DNA of 64,000 nucleotides, from NCBI GenBank assembly GCA_009667805.1, contig CM019069.1, forward strand, positions 93,903,204-93,967,203, written 5' to 3'. The stretch is from Leptobrachium leishanense (taxonomy: Eukaryota; Chordata; Amphibia; Anura; Megophryidae). A program made the position numbers and the translations under genes. A model generated the notes under the pieces. The model was not told the DNA's origin. It saw only the letters and a program-made list of their open reading frames with translations, and made no database searches. This document shows positions 31,608-42,926 of the stretch, piece by piece. The first letter of the stretch is position 1, and the number at the start of each line of letters is the position of its first letter.

Positions 31608-32182
31608 GACAAAAGTTATTAAGTTGTACAATGCAACAGTATGCTTTTATACATAAAGAGTAAAATACACTTACCCCACCCCACACCTGCGGCGTCGCCA
31701 GTGTCCCTGTGCGCATGCGCGTATTCATCGCGGTCGCTCCCAGATGACGTGATACGTTGGCATAGCAACCCAGACGCGCATTTTCATTCCCTAACACCAA
31801 GTGCAAAAAAATGGACAATACAGCAGCAAAAATCAGCACTTCATGATGCACCACGGCTGCGGATTTTAAACCCAAGGGTAAAATTAGAAATGTCAACATT
31901 ACAGCAAGACGTGCATATCATGGGACCCAAACAATAAGGAACGAAAAAATCAAAATCGAAAAAAATCAAGATCGTCAATAAAGACCTGGCAAGAGTAAAC
32001 TATGTGTCTGGGTGGCCCACTAATAGATGGAGCCTCCCAATCACACAGCACGTCGGTACTAGGGGAATGTTCAAAACATGGAATACATTATTTTTTCATT
32101 TAAACCATCGGGATAAATCATACGTAGATGGTGGATCCAAAACGTTTCCTTTCTAAGTAACATTAACCCCCGGTCTCCACCC

Positions 32183-34099
32183 CTAATGTGGCACTGGAAT
32201 ATGATCTATTGCAATGAATTTTAATGAACTCAAGGGATAATTTAACTCTAAAAAATGACGGGCAACAGGCTTATCGGATGCGCCATCCCGGTAGGCTATA
32301 CGTATATTGGAACGATGGTTCCTAATACGTTCACACAGGGGGGTAGAGGTCTTCCCTATATAGGCGAGTCCGCAGGGACATGTTATTTTGTACACCACAT
32401 GATCCGTTTTGCACGTTATGTTATAACGTATTTTAAACACCGTCCCTGTATGAGGGTGTGAAAATGTTTTAGCCGGAATCATGTGGCCACACGTAACACA
32501 TCCCAAGTATCTTTTACAACCAGTATTAACAATGCCCCTAGGTACCGGTGTATAACTTTTCACGGGATCCGTATGGACCAACATATCTTTAAGGTTTCGC
32601 CCTCTTTTATAACAGAACATTGGTTTGGACCTAAAAATGTGTGGTAAGGAGAGGTCATGATCCATTATATACCAATTCTTCCTGATAGTACGTGTTAACT
32701 CTTTCGTGGCAGTGTTAAACTGCATGGGGAACCTTAACCTCGTATCTGTCTGAGGGTTCTCCCTTACAGGGTGTGAAACACGTGCAAGGCAGAATCCAGG
32801 ACTTTAGCAGAGTAGCCTCGTTCCCTGAACTTCCTGTACATTTCTTGTAACTGTCGTGTTCGACCTGGTTCCTTGGAGTTGTTGCGACAGACCCTAAGGA
32901 ATTGTGCATAGGGCAGAGCTTTTTGAGTGTGTTCAGGGTGGGCGCTAGACGCATGCAGTACAGTGTTCCTATCTGTAGGTTTAGAGTACAGAGAATGTTC
33001 CAATTTGCCGTCCTTGATATAAATCTCCACATCCAGAAATTGTATTTCTGATTCGTTTGCTTGTAGAGTAACTTCTACTGGGGATCCCAATCCATTAATG
33101 TAGACTTCCACGTCCCTTGCCTCTTCTAGTGTTCCCCGCCATAGGATAAATACGTCATCTATATATCGTATGTATTCAATGATGTTCAATGTATATTTGG
33201 GTAGAATGAATTCCTTTTCGAATTTATACATATACGCGTTCGCGTACATCGGTGCCCTTGCGGCCCCCATTGAAATACCTGTCTTTTGTAGATACCAGTT
33301 GTTTTCAAATCGAAAGTAATTATTTTTAAGTGCCATCAACAATAATTCCAAGATGTATTCTATGCACGGACCATCATATTTATCAGAGCAAGACAGTAGC
33401 TCTCTCATCGACTCCTGCCTCATGAGGTATAATTGTATAAAGACTTTTTACGTCCATGGTTATTAGCACCATGTCGGATAGATCAGTATCTATAGATGTT
33501 ATTCTCTGGAGGAACATGGGAGTGTCCTTCACTCAGGTAGGAATGTCATGTACAGGGGCTTTAAACAGATAATCTAGCCATTGGGCTACCGGTTCGATGA
33601 CGCCTCCAATGGCGGAGACAATGGGCCGCATTGGTGGATGCGTCAGATGTTTATGGATTTTTGGAATCCCATACAATATAGGAGTTTTAGGATGCTTCTT
33701 CATCAGGAATTCAAATAATTCTTGGTTGATATAATTCAACTGTAACCCCCTCAAAAAGCTGTCACCAAATTTATTCTGTATTGAAATAGTGGGGTTACCC
33801 TGCAGTTTTTCGTACGTAGTGGCATCCTCCAATAGGAGGTAAATCGCCTCTGCATAAGATGTATAGTCCATTACCACTATGGAACCACCTTTGTCCACAG
33901 ATCGTATTGTGATTGATGCATCATTGGCTAAGTTTCTAATGGCTCTCCATTCCTCCCTAGAAGTATTTTGATGCTGGGTTTTATGGTGTTTCAACAAATC
34001 CAACGTTTCTTTCAGCACAATTTTCAGGAAGGTTTTGATTGCGGCCTGGTTCGGAATTGGATCAAAGCTACATATATAAATAGAAGCAATGGGAGGCAC
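32183..34099 (-). pseudogene. Penelope polyprotein: reverse transcriptase plus GIY-YIG
   Basis: N-terminal part (34099-33533): SVDKGGSIVVMD, then LYGIPKIHK and RPIVSAIGG. The next part (33532-33425) reads LITMDVKSLYTIIPHE, the RT Asp motif A. The block 33423-32764 has KTGISMGAARAPMYANAYM, YIRYIDDVFILW (catalytic Asp pair) and IQFLDVEIY. The C-terminal block 32725-32183 has a Cys cluster (GCKRYLGCVTCGH) and VYKITCPCGLAYIGKT with a downstream CERIRNHR: GIY-YIG. Lesions: an in-frame TGA near 33529, a frameshift near 33420 and another near 32730-32764. Catalytic residues are present, but the gene is broken. Confidence 0.88.
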
Positions 34100-34148
34100 T
34101 CCGGGACTGAATAAAAAATGCTAATTTATTCTTTCATAGATGTAGATC

Positions 34149-35041
34149 TATGAACCTGACTTCTCTATCACGGTGGAGGGTATCACCATCTCCCCATCAA
34201 ACCAAGTTCGCTGTCTTGGAGTTACACTTGACTCTGCTCTTTCCTTCATCCCCCACATCCAGTCTCTTTCCTCCTCCTGCCGATACCAACTGCGTAATAT
34301 TTCCAGAATTCGGCCATTTCTTACCGCTGTCACCACAAAACAACTCATACACGCCCTGGTAATCTCCCGACTCGACTATTGCAATAATCTCTTATCTGGC
34401 CTCCCTCTGTCCGCCTCTCCCCCTACAATCCATCCTGAACGCCTCCGCCAGGCTAATTCACCTCACCCGCCGCTCTGTCTCTGCCGCTCCCCTCTGCGAG
34501 TCCCTTCACTGGCTCCCCATCCACTGCAGAATTAAGTTCAAAATCCTTATCCTTACCTACAAAACCCTCACTAACTCAGCGCCCCACTACCTGTCCTCAC
34601 TAATCACCAAATACACCCCAGCCCGCTCCCTAAGGTCAAACAGTGACCTGCGCCTAGCTTCTCCCCGCATCACCTCTTCCCATGATAGACTGCAGGATTT
34701 CTCACGCGCAGCCCCCACTCTGTGGAACGCTCTCCCTCGTACTGTCAGACTTTCCCCTAACTTCTCTTCCTTCAAACGCTCCCTTAAAACATTCCTATTT
34801 AGGGAAGCCTACCACCCAACTCACTGACACAACCATCAATCACTCTCACCTTACAGTCCTCTCCTCCTGTTTCCAACCCCAACCCTCCCAGATTGTGAGT
34901 CCCTACGGGAATGGGGCCCTCATCTCCTCCTGTACTGTTTGTCAAATGTTGTTCAATGTATTGTAACCCTGTCTATACTGTGCTTATTGTACAGCGCTGC
35001 GGAATATGCTGGCGCTTTATAAATAATGAATAATAATAATA
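34149..35041 (+). mobile_element. L2-type LINE 3' fragment
   Basis: Flanked by a 9-bp duplication ATGTAGATC (34140-34148 and 35042-35050). It ends with the typical AGCGCTGCGGAATATG and GGCGCTTTATAAATAA text and an (ATA)n tail at 35025-35041. Heavily 5'-truncated, keeping only the C-terminal end of the RT ORF and the 3' untranslated region. Confidence 0.88.
34173..34805 (+). pseudogene. L2 reverse transcriptase C-terminal end
   Basis: Readable as VRCLGVTLDSALSFIPHI, then HALVISRLDYCNNLLSGLP, in one frame up to about 34440; similarity continues in other frames (TLWNALPRTVR-like text near 34720-34745). LGVTLD and RLDYCN are typical of the L2 clade. Frameshifts break it and no catalytic RT motif is included. 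Confidence 0.8.
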
Positions 35042-35051
35042 ATGTAGATCC

Positions 35052-35092
35052 GACGTTTCGGCCCAACAGTCACGGGTCTTTTTCAAGGTACA
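35052..35092 (-). ncRNA. Hammerhead-like variant in Penelope copy 3 5' region
   Basis: On the minus strand: CTTGAAAAA, a GACCC / GGGCC stem with a loop of about nine bases, then GAAACGTC. The stem and GAAA box fit a hammerhead, but CUGANGA is not present. It is related to the palindrome motif at 30930-31010. Confidence 0.35.
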
Positions 35093-35345
35093 TGAAGTAG
35101 ACACGTAATAACTTATATAGACAATAAGACTAGAGATACTCACCCATCCCCTCTTCTGCGTGAATTTCGCCGCGCGTTCTGGAAACCCGTAAGGAACCGG
35201 CGTCAATGTGTCATCAGGCTGCGGCGTCTGGCCGCGTTGCCCTGCGCCAACAATGCTGAGAGGGGAGGAGTGGAGCATTCCCAAGGCAACATTAAAAACA
35301 AAAACATGGAGGCCCAATGTTCTTAAGATTGCTAAATGCATAACA

Positions 35346-35971
35346 ATGAAGAGCAGGTTGAAGCATCAATAGGCAACCACTAACTGTGTTAGGGTAAATG
35401 CGTAAAGTTAATAAAGAAAATGGATAGCGCAATTACAAAGACTGACTGTACCTGCTAATAGATAAACATATGCACATGAGTTCAGATGTAGAAAGACATA
35501 GAGAAAAACATAGAGAAAAAAGAGTTTACTCCTGTTCACTCACATGACCACTCATTTTTCCATATATATATCCATCTCCTTTAGCTTGCACATTTTCACC
35601 TCTGATATTGAGTTGTTTCAGTTTTTTACACATACATTTCATCTTTTTTTACACATTTTTCATCATCCTCACTTGCATCATAATCTGTATTTCCTCTGCA
35701 TGTAATAAGCAATTTTGACATCTATGCAGTTGATATGCCCAAGCAAGTGGCTTGGGGTTATCTGCCTTTCTCCTTTGAAGCGATGGATGCGCAGGGCAAC
35801 ACGGCCAAAGGCCGCAGCTGATTGACACATAGATACTGGCGGGGGCAGCCAAATAGACACCAATTCACCTTTGTCTTTATCCATGGCTATACCCCACTCT
35901 GTGCATCCATCGACCATTACACATAGATAATTTATCATCATCTTTGGTGAGACCCCTTTTTTTCTCTATGT
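35346..35971. other. Unassigned, bounded by short inverted repeat
   Basis: AAAACATAGAGAAAAAAGAG near 35505-35524 is answered by TTTTTTTCTCTATGTTTTT near 35957-35975. No gene; the short frames have no recognisable motif. Confidence 0.4.
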
Positions 35972-36130
35972 TTTTCCACTTGCGTTCATTTTCCACTTGC
36001 GTTGCGCAGCCGGACTTTCGTGCGACCGTACTTCGTATATTGGCCGTCACTGCCCGTCATTTGCTGCTAGTGTGGCCGTGATTAAGTGCGCCTAAACGCA
36101 CGTTAAAAATTCGCTAGTCTGACCCTAGCC
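35972..36130. mobile_element. Partial MITE of the GGCTAGGGTCAGACTA family
   Basis: Ends AGTCTGACCCTAGCC followed by TAA. The internal text (GCCGGACTTTCGTGCGACCG, GCCGTCATTGCCCGTC-like) matches the full copies at 36487 and 56600. The left end is cut. Confidence 0.75.
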
Positions 36131-36485
36131 TAAATGGGAGAATTTTTCTGGTTTGGCTATTTCGACCTAGAATATTCCATTCTCCAGTCATTCTCCTGCT
36201 CTTCACCGCTCTCTGAATAACCCTGACAGGGTTATTCAGAGAAAGGTGAAACTCAGGAGAATGACTGGAGAATGGAAAATTCTAGGTCAAAATAGCCAAA
36301 CCAGAAAAATTCTCCCATTTATCTCACTTTCCAAATCGGCTATTTGGTCTAGATTGTTCTCTTCTCTTGCCAGTTCTCCTGGCTTTCACCTCTCTCTCAG
36401 GGTTGTTCAGAGAAATGTGAAAACCAGGAGAATGGCAGGAAAAGAGAACAATCTGGACCAAATAGCCGATTTGGAACGTGAGATA
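36131..36485. repeat. Two adjacent palindromes (P1 and P2)
   Basis: P1 (36131-36321) starts ATGGGAGAATTTTTCTGGTT, ends with its complement and is centred on CCCTGACAGGG. P2 (36321-36485) starts ATCTCACTTTCCAAATCGGC, ends with its complement and is centred near 36400. The two share GGCTATTT, TTCTCCTG and CACC...CTCTCT blocks and are probably related. The same pair recurs at 36897-37130 and 56247-57543. Confidence 0.9.
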
Positions 36486-36486
36486 A

Positions 36487-36896
36487 GGCTAGGGTCAGAC
36501 TAACGCATTTTTCGCAGCGACCGTCAAACAGTGCGTCCGAACGCATTGCCGTATTTTTTCACAGATTGCGCGAAAACGGTCATACGATGCGCATTTTTGT
36601 GCGTGATTTTTTACGGATCCAAACCAGGAAACTTTGGGTATCTGGACGTTATGTTGGCCAGACTTGAGCAGGGTCTGACGTCTCCAAATCACGCACACAC
36701 ACCGCTAGTGGACGCAGCGCACTCTGTACGTCCGTACTAGCGGGTCTGCGTTCTCGAAAAAATGCGTTCATTTTCCGCTTGCGTTGCGCAGCCGGACTTT
36801 CATGCGACCGTACTTCGTATATTGGCCGTCATTGCCCGTCATTTGCTGCTAGTATGGCTAAACGCACGTTAAAAATTCGCTAGTCTGACCCTAGCC
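36487..36896. mobile_element. Complete MITE, PIF/Harbinger-like
   Basis: Inverted termini GGCTAGGGTCAGACTA / TAGTCTGACCCTAGCC; flanked by TAA on both sides (36484-36486 and 36897-36899). Length 410 bp. A 3-bp TAA/TTA duplication is the PIF/Harbinger pattern. Noncoding; rich in CGCACG, GCGTTC and related motifs. Confidence 0.78.
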
Positions 36897-37130
36897 TAAA
36901 CGGGAGAATTTTTCTGGTTTGGCTATTTTGACCTAGAATTTTCCATTCTCCAGTCATTTTCCTGCTCTTCACCGCTCTCTGAATAACCCTGACAGGGTTA
37001 TTCAGAGAAAGGTGAAACTCAGGAGAATGACTGGAGAATGGAAAATTCTAGGTCAAAATAGCCGAACCAGAAAAATTCTCCCATTTATCTCACTTTCCAA
37101 ATCGGCTTTTTGGTCTCCTGCTTTTCACCG
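36897..37130. repeat. P1 palindrome and partial P2
   Basis: P1 is complete at 36897-37087; P2 is cut at about 37130, where a hAT 3' fragment begins. Confidence 0.85.
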
Positions 37131-37640
37131 CCAAAAAATCAGTAAACTTTTTCTGCGTGTCCGAAAATGTCTCCTCTTTTCATACAGACTGCCGCCTCAA
37201 GCAGTTGTTTATGGATAGATTAAAGGAAAAGCATTTACCGTCATTTGAAATGTCGTTTTTTGGTTTTTACATTTTTCTATACATCCTAGAAATCCACCAC
37301 TTCACGGGCAGGTTATGGGGACCTCCTAGGCACGATATTTGAAGGAATTTTTCGTTTTTATTTTTAACCCTTATTTCATGGAAAACTCACTGTCCCTTTA
37401 AAAACGTTTTTTTTAAAACTTTTTGTCCTTGTTTCCTGTCCCCCAGGGCACTAACCGGACCCCCATACACCTTTTATGGCAAATATGTAGCATATATGCC
37501 CTCTTGGAGGGCGCTCTAAAAAAACGAATTTTCAGCCCCATTGACTTGCATGGGGGTTCGGGTTCGGGTTCGGTCCCGAACAAATGGGAAGTTCGGGTTC
37601 GGGCTCGAACTGAACTCGGGGAGTGTTCGTCTCATCCCTA
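37131..37640 (+). mobile_element. hAT 3' terminal fragment (copy D)
   Basis: Starts in the 3' untranslated region (CCAAAAAATCAGTAAACTTT) and ends with the right terminus TGTTCGTCTCATCCCTA at 37640, with TTCGGGTTCGGG subterminal repeats. It abuts the 5' repeat array of copy E. Confidence 0.85.
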
Positions 37641-37645
37641 GCCAG

Positions 37646-37935
37646 CAGCTATGGGGGGGTCTCACTTATAGCAGATATCTGGGAATTGTAATCTGTGTCT
37701 TGTCACTGCCACCCATCAGGGGGTCTCACTGATTTATAGGAGGTTCCTGTGAATTGTAATTTGTGGCTTGTCACTGCCACCCATCAGGGGGTCTCACTGA
37801 TTTATAGAAGGTTCCTGGGAATTGGAATTTGTGTCTTGTCACTGCCACCCATCAGGGGGTCTCACTGTGTTATAGGTGGTTTCTGGGAATTTAAATCTGT
37901 GTCTTGTCACTGGCTGCCAGCTATCATGGTGTCTA
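37646..37935 (+). repeat. hAT 5' tandem repeat, about 92-bp units
   Basis: Three to four units with GGGGGTCTCACTGATTTATAG, GTGTCTTGTCACTGCCACCC and GGGAATTGTAATCTGTG. Related arrays are at 48443-49500. Confidence 0.85.
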
Positions 37936-38796
37936 GATGAGTTATACCAGAACTCTGGAAATCTTTAATCTAGATAACACAGTTGTATCAGAGTTCTGCA
38001 TATCTCCAATTTTTATAACAGAGTTGAATCAGAGTTCTGTATATCTTTAATCTATATATCACTCACCATGTCAGAAAGACGAAAAAGGACAGGCAGACGC
38101 TCCCACACACAGATAAGAGGGCAAGCAGCCTCTGTGTCGGGAGGCTGTGCCACTGGTCATCATGGACGTGGTGCATCCCTTGCAGGGCACGCTTGTCCTT
38201 TCTAACTGGTGCTGGCCGTCTTAAGCAGCAGCAACATACAGAGGATTTGATGGATTGGCTAACCAGGCCATCCTCATCCTCAGAGTCCTCTGCCAGCCAG
38301 GCTTGTAGTGGTTTACAGTCCACCTCAGCTGCCAAAACATCTAATTCAGCCTCCATGTCCACAGCTACTCCTGCCGTAGCCTCACTATCACACACAGAGG
38401 AGTCAGCTAAATTGTTTGACTACAATGACAGTGACATGCTGCTTGAGGATGCGCAGCAACTACAGTGCTCTGATTCAATCTCTGAGGTTGAGGAAGGGAG
38501 TATAATCAACCTAGAGGAAAGGGGTGCCAGTGACACACCAATAACTGGCACTCATGTTGCCCCAGCAGCTGCAGCATACTGCCAAGGGGTTATTATTTCA
38601 GAGGATCTAAGGGTAAGCAGTCAATGTAATAGAGCAGCAGGAAATGCTAGCAGAATGCTTGGTTGTGTAGGGAGAAGTATTAGCAGTAGGAAAAGGGAAG
38701 TGCTCATGCCACTGTACAGAGCACTGGTGAGACCTCACTTGAAGTACTGTGTGCAGTACTTGAGACCGTATCTCCAAAAGGAAATAGACATCTTAG

Positions 38797-40427
38797 CAGT
38801 GGTGTATTTAGGTTTTGTGCTGCCCTAGGCCTGACTAAACTCGTGCACCCCCCAATTTAAATTTGAGGCACCCCTTCCTGTCAAGGGCACACCTCTTCCT
38901 GGTTAATCCCCACCCTTCATCTTAAAGCTCCACCTTTTCCTCTCTTTATATTAAAAGTGGATACCATTTCAAATGTATCTATTGAGATAAAGAAAATTAT
39001 GAAATGTTGAAATTCAAGCATTTTTATAAAGAACAACCATGCATGTCAAGTATACTGGATCACAGCCGCTCTAATTGGTTAAACAATAAAATCCACAGAA
39101 ACTTGCACTGCATATGAGAGTATCACAGAGCTGCACAGCAATAAAACCCACAGAAATGGGCACTGTGTATGAGCATATCAGAGCTGCACAGCAATAAAAC
39201 CCACAGAAATGTGCAGTGTGTATGAGCGTATCCCAGAGCTCCAGGGCAATAAAACTCACAGTAATATGCAGTGTGTATCACAGAATCCACAGCAATAAAA
39301 CTCCCAGCAATGCAATGTGCGGTGTGTATGAGTGCATCAGAATTCACAGCAATAAAACTCACTGCAATGCAATGTGTGGTGTGTGTCAGCATATCAGAAT
39401 CCACAGCAATAAAACTCCCAGCAATGCAATGTGCGGTGTGTATGAGTGCATCAGAATCCACTGCAATAAAACTCCCAGCAAACCGAGTGTATATGAGCAC
39501 ACAGCAATTATGCTGTGGAGCCATCTTGTCAGCAGTGGGGTGCCACTGCCAGAGGGTGCACTGTAGCTTTGATTCCCTTCCCGGTGGGTGTTCAGTCCAG
39601 AATAGAGTCTGTGTTAACAAAAGGGCGGGCAGCTGCGCGCGTGCATTTCACGTGGTTCAGCCAGTCATGTGGTACTGAGACTCAGAGAAATGGCAGTGAG
39701 ATACCCTGGTATTCGGTGTTTTCATTCAGCAGGATTATTCAGGCGAACCCCATAGGTTTCAATGTTAAAAATATTCCCGTTTTTATGCAATATCTAATAA
39801 ATCATTTATTATTTTAATCTGCAGTAAAAAGTCTTTATTTATTGATTTTTTTTTTTAGTACCTTTTAGTCATTTTTCAGATTTTTTTTTGGCAAAATTCC
39901 CCACCCCCATTTTTTTAATAGCGTTTTTTCTTTTTTCTGTAACAGAACTTTCTATTATCAATCATAGGATCTTATATGTAAATTCCAGACATTTTCGTTC
40001 AGTAGTTCTTTTGAAAACAGCAGGCCACGGGTTTGCGGTGGCAGCATTCAGCAGCTGACTCCATGCACTTTGGGGACCCTACGGTGAATGGTGAATTCAC
40101 TGCAGGGTGGGGAAATTTTATTCTCTTAAGTGCAGGGGACTACAGAACACCAAAAAGTTGGCGTCATTTCGGTGCTCTGTGAGTAACCCATTTAGTGGAG
40201 AGGTTTTTTGCTGCCCCCTGATAGTGAAAGCCTAGGCCTTGCCTACCCAGGACATACTTGAAAATTAGTGAAATCTCAATGTATCCTTCCTCGTAAAATA
40301 CTTTGCAAAAGTAAAAAAAAAATAAAAAAAATTTTTAGCGGTGGGGCCACCCAGTGCGGGCCGCCACCCCCTGGAAAGTGCCGCCCTAGGCCTGGGCCTA
40401 GTCGGCCTAGGCCAAAATACACCACTG
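38797..40427. mobile_element. Nonautonomous hAT inside the CR1 (third nesting level)
   Basis: Perfect 8-bp duplication CATCTTAG at 38789-38796 and 40428-40435. Termini CAGTGGTGTATTT / AAATACACCACTG form the inverted repeat, continued by CCTAGGCCT-rich subterminal text. Length 1631 bp, no transposase. Contains a 60-70-bp tandem array (39085-39500). Confidence 0.93.
39085..39500 (+). repeat. 60-70-bp tandem repeat inside small hAT
   Basis: Six to seven units with CACAGCAATAAAACTCCCAG and TGTGCGGTGTGTATGAG variants. Confidence 0.85.
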
Positions 40428-42926
40428 CATCTTAGAGAGAGTTCAGAGAAGGGCTACTAAAATGGTGTACGGCTTGAAGGAGAAAAGTTACCAGGAAAGG
40501 CTTAATGATCTTAACATGTACAGCTTGGAAAAAAGACGAGACAGAGTAGATAGACAGCAGCATTTAAATACGTAAAGGGAATCCACAAGGTAGAGGAAGG
40601 GAGAATATTTAAAAGGAAAAAAAGTAGCAAAACAAGAGGACATTAGATTAGAGGGGCAAAGGTTTAAAAGTAACATCAGGAAGCATTATTTTACTGAGAG
40701 GGTGGTGGATACATGGAACAGCCTTCCAGTTGAAGTGGTAGAGGCCAAAACAGTAATTGAATTTAAGCAGGCATGGGATAGGCATAAGGCTATCCTAAAC
40801 AAAAGATAAATCCAGGTAAAGTATCCATGCAATTGGGCAGACTAGATGGGCCAAAAGGTTCTTATCTGCTGACATTTTCTATGTTTCTAAGTTGGCTCCA
40901 GTGACGAGGAGATAGGGGGTGATGACGATGATGAGGTCACTGACTCCACCTGGGTGCCTGATCGAACAGAGGAGTCAAGGGAGGAAGATGAGGCACAAAA
41001 AACGAGGCAGAACATCCTTTATGACCAACTGTAGCCAGTCCAAGGCATCAGAAGTCTCAAAGCACATGTACAGGAAGTCTGCTATCTGGGAGTTCTTTAA
41101 GAAATGTGCAGCAGACCGCACCATTGCTATTTGTAATCTATGTCAGACGAGTATCAAGCGTGGGAAAGACATCCCACGCTTGGGTACCATGTGCTTGAGG
41201 CGACATATGACCACCTGCCACGCATCCCATTGGCACAACACTTTGCATAGGTCCTCCTCATCTGTTTCTACCCCCCACTATATGTCCTGCCATGTCATTG
41301 CCTACAACCTCCAGTGACCGGGATGATGCTACAGTAATGGGTGTACCACGTCCTTCCTCAGAATTAGACAGCATCCCATCAGCTGAAGATTTAGTCAGTC
41401 AGATTACGTTGCCCCAGCTGCTGCAGCGTAAGAAAAAATATAGTCCCAACCATCCCCAAGCACAGCGTCTAAATGCCAGCTTGGCAAAATTACTCGCATT
41501 ACAGCTGCTGCCTTTCCAGCTGGTGGACTCTGCTTCCTTCCGTGAATTTGCTGAATGTGCTGTACCACAGTGGCAGGTTCCAAAATGCCATTTCTTTTCG
41601 CGGAAGGCCATTCCAGCACTATACCAGCATGTTGAACACAATGTTATGGAGTCATTGGGAAAGGCAGTCAGCACATGACTTTAGACATGTGGTCCAGCAA
41701 GCATGGACAGGGCCGTTACATTTCCTTCACGGCACACTGGGTAACTCTGCTTGCAGCTGGGAGGGATCCAGGACGGGGCTCTGTGCTGGAGCTTGTTCAT
41801 CCACCACGCCTCCAGAAAGCTGCTTGTATGAGGTCTGTCTGCTCCACCACCTCTTTCTCCTCCTCCTTCTCTGTCTCTGGCGAAGTGGCAGTTAAACCAA
41901 CGCGTGGCAGGGGCTACGCAATGGCTCAAGCAAAAAGATGCCATACTGTGCTTGAGCTGGTTTGTTTAGGGGACAGGAGCCACACCGGGCCAGAAATTCT
42001 GTCAGCTCTGCAGGGGCAGGTGCAGAGATGGTTAACACCATGCCAGTTTCAGCTGGGAATGGTTGTCTGTGATAATGGCAGCAACCTTCTCTCCGCCCTA
42101 CGCCAGGGTAAGTTGACGAATGTACCATGCCTAGCACACGTCCTAAATCTGGTAGTACAGCGTTTCCTAACCAGGTACACGGAGCTGGCAGAGCTTCTCA
42201 GCCAGGCCAGAAAAGTCTGCAGCCACTTCAGACAGTCATTCCCAGCAAGTGTTCTTGCAGGGAACTATAGATATGGCACTAGAGGCAGAGAAGCAGGAGG
42301 AAGAGGAGGCCTTCCCTAGCTCTCAAGGCCCCAGTCTTTACGCAGACAGCATACCTGCGGGTCCTCAGATGAGACAGGAGGAGGAGGAGGAGGATGAGGA
42401 GGAGGAGGAATTTTTAAGTAGTGGGGGCATTGAAGGTGGGGATTCCTCAAGGGAGGGTTTTGTGTGCCCAGAAACCCAAGGACTAGTACGTGGCTGGGAG
42501 GAGGAAGTGCCCGATGGGGTCATCCTCATTGACCAGGAAGACTCGGAAGCTAATTCCACCTCCAACCTACGCTGCATGGGCTCCCTTATTCTGCAACGCC
42601 TGGTAAAGGACCCCAGGATTCGTGCTATCAAGGAGAAGGATCATTACTGGTTGGCAAGCCTTCTTGATCCACAATACAAGGGTAAAGTTGCAGAGCTCAT
42701 CCTGCCCACACAGAGGGAGGACCGGATGAAATAACTTGAGTACGCTCTAAAGCGACACTTGTGTAACACCTTTCCAGGCACTGGTAGGTTACCAACTGAT
42801 GACACAGTTGCTTCTGAGGCTGCGGTTGATCAGAGGGAGAGCGGTAAAGGCCGGGGCCGCTTCACTGATGCCGTTTTAAAAATTTTTTAGTACACGACGC
42901 CCAGGGACATCAAATGTAGGCAACCA

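Larger units (their letters stand above)
31186..31621. repeat. Inverted pair of Penelope-like terminal repeats
   Basis: The segment from 31186 to about 31290 (plus) and that from 31621 to about 31520 (minus) both read GTCCTGAGGAAAGCTC, GAGCTGAAACGTTGAC, and AGTCCTGGAGTGCCGTC. Inside, a second inverted pair (GGCACCGGGCA at 31343-31353 and its complement near 31470) flanks a (TA)n at 31404-31424. Two terminal repeats facing each other suggest a truncated copy inserted in reverse next to the main element. Confidence 0.7.
31500..35345 (-). mobile_element. Penelope-like element, copy 3, with L2 insertion
   Basis: Read on the minus strand: a GC-rich 5' region (35345-35042 and 34148-34100, with a CGAAACGTCGG motif), RT, Cys cluster, GIY-YIG, a 3' region, and a terminal repeat with the hammerhead core. 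The L2 at 34149-35041 sits in the 5' region with a 9-bp duplication. It belongs to a different Penelope family from copies 1 and 2, judged by protein and 3' sequence. Outer boundaries are approximate. Confidence 0.82.
38587..40888 (+). mobile_element. CR1-like LINE fragment inside hAT copy E
   Basis: Flanked by AAG (38584-38586 and 40889-40891); the hAT empty site is visible at 50151-50160 (CTGCCAAGTTGGCTCC). The coding remnant reads RMLGCVGRSISSRKREVLMP and RPHLKYCVQYLRPYLQKEID, the CR1 C-terminal block. It ends with GATGGGCCAAAAGGTTCTTA and TTTTCTATGTTTCT, a CR1-type 3' end of a different subfamily from copies at 1157 and 53941. A small hAT splits it at 38797-40427. Confidence 0.85.
37641..42926 (+). 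mobile_element. BED-finger hAT (copy E), split by a CR1
   Basis: Contains the 5' tandem repeats (37646-37935), the transposase gene from ATG 38068, a CR1 insertion at 38587-40888, the rest of the transposase (40889-42920) and then a break where another hAT derivative begins at 42927. The 5' terminus and the 3' end are missing. Copies F (48009) and G (58172) give the uninterrupted order. Confidence 0.88.
38068..42926 (+). pseudogene. hAT transposase gene, copy E, interrupted
   Basis: Starts MSERRKRTGRRSHTQIRG (ATG 38068), with a frameshift near 38200. An acidic Ser-rich region follows to 38586, then the CR1. After 40889 the BED zinc finger is readable as SAIWEFFKKCAADRTIAICN, LCQTS and LRRHMTTCH (41085-41222; C-x2-C, H-x4-H). 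RKKYSPNHPQAQRLNASLAK (41430-41490) and CDNGSNLLSALR (42071-42106, catalytic-type Asp) follow. Frameshifts lie near 41300, 41680 and 42250. The C-terminal LLDPQYKGK region is at 42662-42690 and the gene is cut at 42926. Confidence 0.85.

Noticed and set aside
35042..35095. Confident hammerhead ribozyme call
   Set aside because: The stem and GAAA box are present but CUGANGA is not, so it is kept only as a low-confidence variant.
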